Positions 58,000 to 64,000 of a DNA stretch of 64,000 nucleotides are shown in pieces. Each line of letters starts with the position of its first letter. The stretch's first letter is position 1. This DNA comes from Micrasema longulum (taxonomy: Eukaryota > Arthropoda > Insecta > Trichoptera > Brachycentridae). The DNA lies in assembly GCA_022494885.1 (NCBI GenBank), contig JAGVSM010001667.1, positions 62,001 to 126,000 on the forward strand. The letters are read 5' to 3'. The notes under the pieces were generated by a model. That model saw only the letters and a list, made by a program, of their open reading frames with translations. It searched no databases and had not been told where the DNA came from. Both the position numbers and the translations under genes were made by a program.

Positions 58000-58360
58000 A
58001 ATTATCTCTCATACAAAATCACTCGCTAACGAGTGGAGGCCTATAAAAAAATATCTCTCATAATATTAATAATCTATCTACTGCATAACTTTAGTACTTA
58101 TAAGATCATGGTAATTTGACTTTGACTATTTTAACTTGGATTTTTTGTGGCTGGAGATTAAAGATAGGGAGTGGATTGTTGTTCACATACCGGAGAACAA
58201 AAAACAGTTTGGCCAAAAGTGCCGGGGAATGAAGCTCGATGGCGCACAGCTTAGGGGCTCTCAAAGGCATCAATAGTGTACTTTAAAAGTCACATTTACT
58301 AAACGAATCTTAATGTCAACAGACATGGCGGCCATTTTGTGCTAATGGTATTTTATTTTA
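58000..58360. other. No gene recognised
   Basis: The short word AACGAGTGGAGGCCTATAAA near 58029 is reminiscent of RTE-like 3' ends. Nothing coding. Confidence 0.4.
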
Positions 58361-58364
58361 TTTT

Positions 58365-58625
58365 ATTAATTTTTCACGTCCATAAGGCTTTTACATACAT
58401 GAAAGTAACAAAATTCAATTTTATTTAAAGCAATTAAAAAGTATTACGAAATGGAAAAAAATATTTATGAAGAAAAAAACATATCAAAATTTAAAATAAT
58501 GGTCAAGACATATGTGATAAACAATTTATAAATTAAATATATTTGCAATGTTATTATTAGAACACACATAACAATATGTATGATATGTGTGCCCTACTTT
58601 AAGATTTAAATAAATAAAAAAGTTA
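58365..58625 (-). repeat. Retrotransposon-tail-like segment
   Basis: ATGTGTGCCCTACTTTAAG with AAATAAATAAAA at 58588-58620 resembles the tail of the jockey-like copy at 35560-35800. No coding frame. Confidence 0.35.
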
Positions 58626-58629
58626 TATA

Positions 58630-58912
58630 AAATATGAGTATATAAACAATATAAAATTTTAAAAATACAATATAAAGCAACAAAAGATTGAACAGTGTTT
58701 AGAAGTAAAGTTTAAAAAAAAAAAAGAAGGTGAGTATATAAACAACATTAAAAAAAATACAATATAAAGAAATGAAAGATAGGAACAGTGTTAAGAAGTA
58801 TATTTGGTAAAAAATAAAAATAAAAAGATGAGTGTATTAACAACATAAATTTTTAAAAATACAATATAAAGTAATAAAATATAGAACTGTGTTTAGTTGG
58901 TTTTAAAAAAAA
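58630..58912. repeat. Minisatellite, about three units of 90-105 bp
   Basis: Each unit holds GAGTATATAAACAA or GTGTATTAACAA, then TTTTAAAAATACAATATAAA, then a GAACAGTGTTTAGAAGTA-like end. Units start near 58635, 58731 and 58829. Tandem array, AT-rich, diverged. Confidence 0.65.
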
Positions 58913-58916
58913 ATAT

Positions 58917-59318
58917 TTATAAAAAAATTATTATAATAATATTTTTGTTTTTTTTTATTTTTAAATAAGCAGCAGTATTGATTAAGTTAAGAGGATAGGG
59001 GGTGTCTGGAAATTTGGTTGTTGTTAACATTATTTTTCTGACACTCTCTCGCAAATGCCTCTCCGATGCCGTGCAAAAAAAACAACTGCACGTTGGACTG
59101 TTTTTGCCAATTAAAATCGACGTAACGCTATCCCGTTTCCCGCACCCCAAAGCTGAACCGATTTGTTTATTTTTTTTTGGTAAAAAGTAGCAGAATGAAA
59201 TTTTCTGTGTCGGTATCTTTTCCGCTTTTAAAAATTCTTTGTCATATTTGCATACCGTACGTCCGAATACAGAAGATAAAACTGATTTTTGGATAGTCCT
59301 TGCTTCCATGAGAAACAA
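58917..59318 (-). other. Unassigned 133-codon frame
   Basis: An ATG-started - strand frame with VFGRTVCKYDKEFLKAEKIP, LGCGKRDSVTSILIGKNSPT and CSCFFCTASERHLRESVRKI. It is Cys-rich in the middle but without a spacing I can link to a known finger. The C-terminal Ile/Lys run reads through an A/T tract. It may be an orphan gene, a transposon remnant or chance. Confidence 0.25.
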
Positions 59319-59824
59319 TTTATCAAAAAAAGCAAAACGATAGAGACACCAATAAATTGTAAATAACCGTAGTGTGCAGACAAATCACAGCTGTAGGGCC
59401 GTAATTTTACAAAGTTATCTTGTTTTAAAGAAAAAAGTGCTAATTTGAGGTCACTCCGTGTAGACCCGTTGACGAAAAGGTTTTCTTAAGGCCAAGTTAC
59501 CAACAAAAAACTCTTTCTTTTCACATGTATGTGTAATTTCATTACTGTTTTTATTTTATTTTTAAAAAATACGGAATGTCTTTACATAAGTAGGTATGTT
59601 TTTTTTGCTTTGTATTAAGTAATATATAGAAAATTATAATTCGCTTATAATTTTGGTTGATTGAAACGTTGTTTTTTTGTTGTAATAGCTGTTGTTCAAA
59701 TAAATAAATAATCCAAAGAGAAAATACGGGAATATGTTTGTATGAAGAGATCGCGTTTCCTCTTAATGATTCTTAAAACCAACATTTATTAAGAATAATA
59801 ATATTGATATATTAATGCAAAATA

Positions 59825-60150
59825 ATGTTGATAAATCCACCTGATCCATGAAGAAGTATAGAAATTTGAATAAATAAAATTTTCAGGCATAACCTAGTAT
59901 GTAGGTGAAATAATTCAATTAGATGAATCTCACCAGCATAAATGAAGATTTCAGTTCTTTAACTTCACAAACATCAATAGATGAATGAATTGAAGGAATA
60001 TAGATGTTCAAATTTGGGCAGAATGGTGAATGTTACACAGTGTGTAAAGTGGTCAATTAAACCAGCCAATGACAGGTCATAAGCCCTGTGGATGCCAAGA
60101 CTTCTACATTCCCTTCTCTAAAATGTTCTTCATCTCTGTTATGATATGTT
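59825..60150 (-). mobile_element. FB1 fold-back element, reversed copy
   Basis: CCTGATCCATGAAGAAGTAT, GCATAACCTAGTATGTAGGT, GGTGAATGTTACACAGTGTG, AGGTCATAAGCCCTGTGGAT and TCCCTTCTCTAAAATGTTCT follow the order of the FB1 right arm. Left arm absent. Confidence 0.7.
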
Positions 60151-60206
60151 ATATATATAGACGTTTATCGAAATAAAAATATGAAGTTGTTTTTTTAAAA
60201 AAATAC

Positions 60207-61122
60207 TATAGTCCTTAAAATAAAGCTTGATTAGAATGACAACGGTCAAACTAATTTCATTAGTTTATTATATAAATAAAAGACGAGTGATACTTTAATC
60301 CACAAATTTGGAATATCCAGTGACCGGTTTCATCGCTTTAGCGACATCTTCGAGACTGGTATCTTTATTAAAGGGTTCAATGTATTTATACAAAACAGAG
60401 GTAAGGATAGATAATTCAAAGTTATATGAAAGTAAATTAAATAAAGTTATTTTTATCTTAAGGATCATTATAAAAAAAATAAAGATACCAGTCTCGAAGA
60501 TGTCGCTAAAGCGATGAAACCGGTCACTGGATATTCCAAATTTGTGGATTAAAGTATCACTCGTGTTTTATTTATATAATAAATTACAATGAACTTCCAT
60601 CAAGAATTTTCACTTACAAACTTTAAAATTTCATTAGTGATGGGAAATTACTGATCACTGATCGAATCGATTTTATCAGTTATTTCATGCAATCACGAAA
60701 CTCTGTTTCCGAAAATTGATATAAAAAACGCAAAAACAAGTCTATTATAGTGTGTTTAACACAATTATTCACCAAAAAATAAGACATTTATACTTTTTTT
60801 ATAAACAACATCAAATGAACTAATTTTTTTTATTAAATCAATTTACATTGATCAATTTGTTCCATCTCTAACGTTTTTGCAAAATGATGTAACCTTGTAA
60901 GAACGTCGTTAATAATTAGGTTTATTTTAGTTTTAAAGCTGATTTTATATATTAATGTTGATTTATGTGTCAATCATTGTATTAAAAAAATTAATTAACA
61001 CGCCAGATACGAATGATTTTTTGTGTGTCAATATAAATAACTCATTTGACGTTACTACAGCGTTATGTCGTCACTTTTTCTAACAAATGTCATTCTAATC
61101 AAGCTATATTTTAAGGACTATA
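60207..61122 (-). mobile_element. Mariner-like MITE, occupied copy
   Basis: Ends TATAGTCCTTAAAAT and reverse. Read on the - strand it follows the element at 4968-5517 base for base apart from small changes. A 363-base insert at 60264-60626, bounded by AATTTCATTAG direct repeats, interrupts it near its left end. Confidence 0.85.
60264..60626. mobile_element. Fold-back element inserted in the mariner-like MITE
   Basis: Two arms of about 100 bases are near-perfect inverted repeats: CGAGTGATACTTTAATCCAC, CCAGTGACCGGTTTCATCGC and GACATCTTCGAGACTGGTAT at 60283-60371, mirrored at 60480-60580. A short non-palindromic piece follows to 60626. The flanks are an 11-base direct repeat AATTTCATTAG. A related arm is at 63888-64000. 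Confidence 0.82.
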
Positions 61123-62640
61123 ATTGCATCATTGCATGGCCATAAAAGTTAAATATAATATTTATAAAATGAAATCAATATTAAAATTAAAAGTTTATTG
61201 TATTTACAGTCATGTGAAAATTTTATTTACCGATTTCTATATTCTACACTTTTCTACCCAAAAAAATATATAAAGAGATTTTGTCCGTAACAAATACGTA
61301 AACGAAAAAATATTTTTTTCCGGAAATTCGAACATAAAAGAAAAAATAAGGATATGTTTAAAAATTACATAACTCTAGTATAATAATATATGTGCAAGTA
61401 CATTTTTTATTATTACTTATAGATCTCGGCGATAAAGAGCGTTATTACAATGTAGTTTGTATAGATATTAAATACTTTAAAGCATTTTATCGCATCTGTA
61501 TGAGGTCTAAAAAAAATATTTATTAACATTGTATGGAGGTTAATCTGTACAGAGTCAAATGCCATGAAAATCAATACTATAATGCACATTATGAGCACGT
61601 TGTATTTATTACTACTTAAAAACATTGTTTTTTTTATTATTAGATTCATTTATGTTTTATATGAGTGTTTATGTAAAAGGCCATACTTACTACCTGTCAT
61701 GTACAATGAATACAACCAATTAAAACCGGTTATTTTTGCTGAGAACATAAATTAGTTTTTCTCTCCCTTCGTATCAATATTTTTGATATTTTCATTTATT
61801 TTAAAGTATACCAAAATTACATAAGTCTTAAAATTTAACTTAAGTACGCTTTTTTTGCTACGATGCTATTTAATTGTGACACGATATAAAATATGTATTT
61901 TCTATTTAAATTGGTAATTTAAAGCAAATTTATTTTTATTGCTGTGTTGACGGCTAAAAGTATAATATTTTGAATGCAAGGTTATTACGTTTGTACTTAG
62001 ATGAATTTATTTTTAAGCGACAAGTGAAACCAACAGAAAAAATTGTGTTGGTTTTTTAAAAATATATGCTCATATTTATTACTCCACACCGTTGTTTTTT
62101 TAGTCAGTTCAAAGCATCAAAATATTATTCATTTTGACTGGAATAATTTTCAAAACGGAATGAACAAAAAAATAACAATTTCGCATGTAATATTTGTGAT
62201 AATGGTTTTAAATAAATGAGAAGGGGGTAAGAACCTCGTCATCTAATCAAATGGATGTGATAGCCTATTGTGGAAAAACAAGAGGTTTATTGAATTAATT
62301 AGATATTGTAATGTGAAATATGTGGAATACATAAATATTGTCTCTCTATAAATATAGTTTAGCCTTGAAGCAAATTCAAACACGCAAAGTAAAAGATTTA
62401 ACAATACTATCAACCATCATGTTATGGTAGGTACTTGGAATAAAATGATTATGGCTAAATGGTTTTAAATGTGATTTAAATGGTTTTGCCATCAATATTC
62501 GATTAAATTATTGTGCTTTATTCACTTTGCGCTCTCAAAGCTAAAAACATACTTGAAAAGCAAAAAGACATCAAAGAATGCAAAAAATGGCATATTTATA
62601 AAATATCAATACAATAACGTATTTTTTAAATCTTGGATTT
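61123..62640. other. AT-rich, no gene recognised
   Basis: Overlapping frames on opposite strands at 61413-61755 are shadows of each other and hydrophobic only because of base composition. Confidence 0.45.
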
Positions 62641-62654
62641 AAAGATTATTTCAA

Positions 62655-62785
62655 AATATGTTTTTTGTGCTAATAGCCAACAACATATCCGTGAATTGTT
62701 ATGATGAGGAAGAAGTGTCGATTGTTTTACTGGAACTTAAAAATAAATATTCGATTGGTCCAGATTTTATACCTACTTTCATACA
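62655..62785 (+). pseudogene. Tiny RT fragment
   Basis: The frame reads YDEEEVSIVLLELKNKYSIG followed by PDFIP, the usual L-K-N ... G-PD-IP entry of jockey-like reverse transcriptases. It is cut off by a SINE A fragment at about 62785. Confidence 0.5.
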
Positions 62786-62900
62786 CTGGCACCTGAAGCG
62801 TAAGACTGATTACTTTACCTTTTATGTAACAAAAATCATTAAGTTGCGCTGCTATTGAAGTGATAGTGTAGTACCCTATGCACCACCGGGTGTCTTAGGT
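62785..62900 (-). mobile_element. SINE-like family A, middle fragment
   Basis: CACTGGCACCTGAAGCGTAA with GACTGAT and, 70 bases on, GTACCCTATGCACC are the reverse complement of 25160-25250 in the same order. Confidence 0.6.
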
Positions 62901-63887
62901 TCCGGACTAGCTAGGAAATTCCTGTGTTTAGGCAGGACCTTCTTTTTTACATGTGTTTTTTCTCTCATTAAGTGATGCTTAAAAAATCGAATAATAATAA
63001 TATCAAAAATAATATTTAATTAGAAATTAGAAAACATATCCATAGTAATAAAAAACAAAGTAGAAACATAAATTAGAAAATATGCTATGTATAATTAAAA
63101 AATGAAACATATATACTAATAATAATAAAAAAATTAAAACAAAGATAAAAAATAAAAAATGTTACTCGTATATCCTTAAATAGATTATCTTTGGCCACAG
63201 AAATATAAAAATTCAAAATGAAAATCGGATGACGCCACACCCAAAATAGACTCTCGTTCAAATATTTAAATAATTAAGTATATCCGCATTTGCGTCAACG
63301 CTCTCAAAAATACTGTTGTTTGGTTGATATGTTAAGGGTCAAGATCTTCCCTTCAGTAATGTAATAAATAAGTACCCAAGTAATAGATAGTAAATGTAAT
63401 TTAAATCGTAAAAAATACTGATAATAAATAATAACTTATCGTCACTATTTTTGATAATTTGGTAAATTAACGAGGTTTCTTAATCAACCGTACATTCGCG
63501 TCGCCAATTTTCAATCACTGTTATTTAAATTTTGATAAATCGGTGACATTTACCAGATGTGTTAATAACATGTCATGATAATATTTCTATTGAATTAATA
63601 CAATGAATGGCATTGGAGGTATCCTTTAAATAATTGTAAGATAATATTAAATGTGTGAATTGCCGAAAAAACATTTTACTTATTTTTTAAGAAAGTAAAG
63701 AATTGGTATATCACAAAAAGAAAAATATTTTCCTAAATTCCATTTGGAAAATATGTAATTACTATTAATGATTTACGTATTTGCATTCATTGAAATAATC
63801 TGATTTCATCACTCATCATCAATCAATATTTATATTGTAGGGAACATACATATAATATTATGCACGGCATTATTTTAAAAAAATATT
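62901..63887. other. AT-rich, no gene recognised
   Basis: No frame or repeat of note. Confidence 0.45.
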
Positions 63888-64000
63888 ATGGAAATAAAAG
63901 ACGAGTGATACTTAAATCCATAAATTTGAAATAACCAGTGACCGGTTTAATCGCTTTTGCGATATTTTCGAGACTGATATCTTTATCAACAATATTTTGA
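63888..64000 (+). mobile_element. Left arm of a fold-back element, cut by window end
   Basis: AAAGACGAGTGATACTTAAA, CCAGTGACCGGTTTAATCGC and TTCGAGACTGATATCTTTAT match the arm of the element at 60264-60626. The partner arm would lie beyond the window. Confidence 0.7.

Noticed and set aside
61413..61755. Hydrophobic small-protein pair on opposite strands
   Set aside because: Hydrophobicity follows from AT-rich composition; the frames are mirror shadows with no conserved motif.
1..64000. CRISPR arrays, bacterial operons, riboswitches or viral gene clusters
   Set aside because: No regular spacer arrays, ribosome binding sites or clustered prokaryote-like frames. All repeated structure is explained better by eukaryotic transposons.

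Overview
This window is AT-rich, intron-rich eukaryotic DNA, most plausibly from an insect. Evidence: spliced genes with GT-AG introns, many short inverted-repeat DNA transposons, several tRNA-derived SINE-like families, and degraded non-LTR retrotransposons. Short TAGGTACCTA-like words recall lepidopteran or hemipteran genomes, but I cannot fix the order from the sequence alone. Nothing bacterial, viral or CRISPR-like was seen.

Left end, about 0.8 to 14.2 kb: two host genes in convergent orientation. The last coding exon of a RIO-type kinase (RIOK1-like) is on the + strand at 809-963, framed by an inverted pair of palindromic repeats. Facing it on the - strand is an ABC transporter half-molecule of the ABCG1/4 (White-like) type. 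I reconstructed eight exons between 14201 and 2679. They join in phase and encode about 605 residues from just before Walker A to the stop. The N-terminal exon or exons were not found. Its introns carry small DNA transposons, one SINE and other repeats.

Middle and right, about 14.2 to 64 kb: almost entirely repeats. The best-defined elements are a 2.0-kb hAT-type transposon at 46194-48201 (8-bp target duplication, transposase-like pseudogene), a 1.08-kb hAT remnant at 41593-42671 (8-bp duplication, transposase fragment), a family of long fold-back elements in seven or more places, four or more tRNA-derived SINE-like families, and C-terminal pieces of eight or more non-LTR reverse transcriptases. 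A CR1/L2-like piece at 57309-57839 has the longest undamaged frame. A likely first exon of a THAP zinc-finger protein lies at 45891-45961, just outside the larger hAT element.

Nesting gives a relative history: a fold-back element inside a MITE (44 kb), a SINE inside a fold-back (40 kb), a fold-back inside a mariner-like MITE whose unoccupied copy sits in the ABCG gene (60 kb versus 5 kb), and a retrotransposon inside a retrotransposon tail inside an older repeat (16.7 kb). I found no convincing new multi-gene system. The novelty lies in the transposon families and their arrangement.
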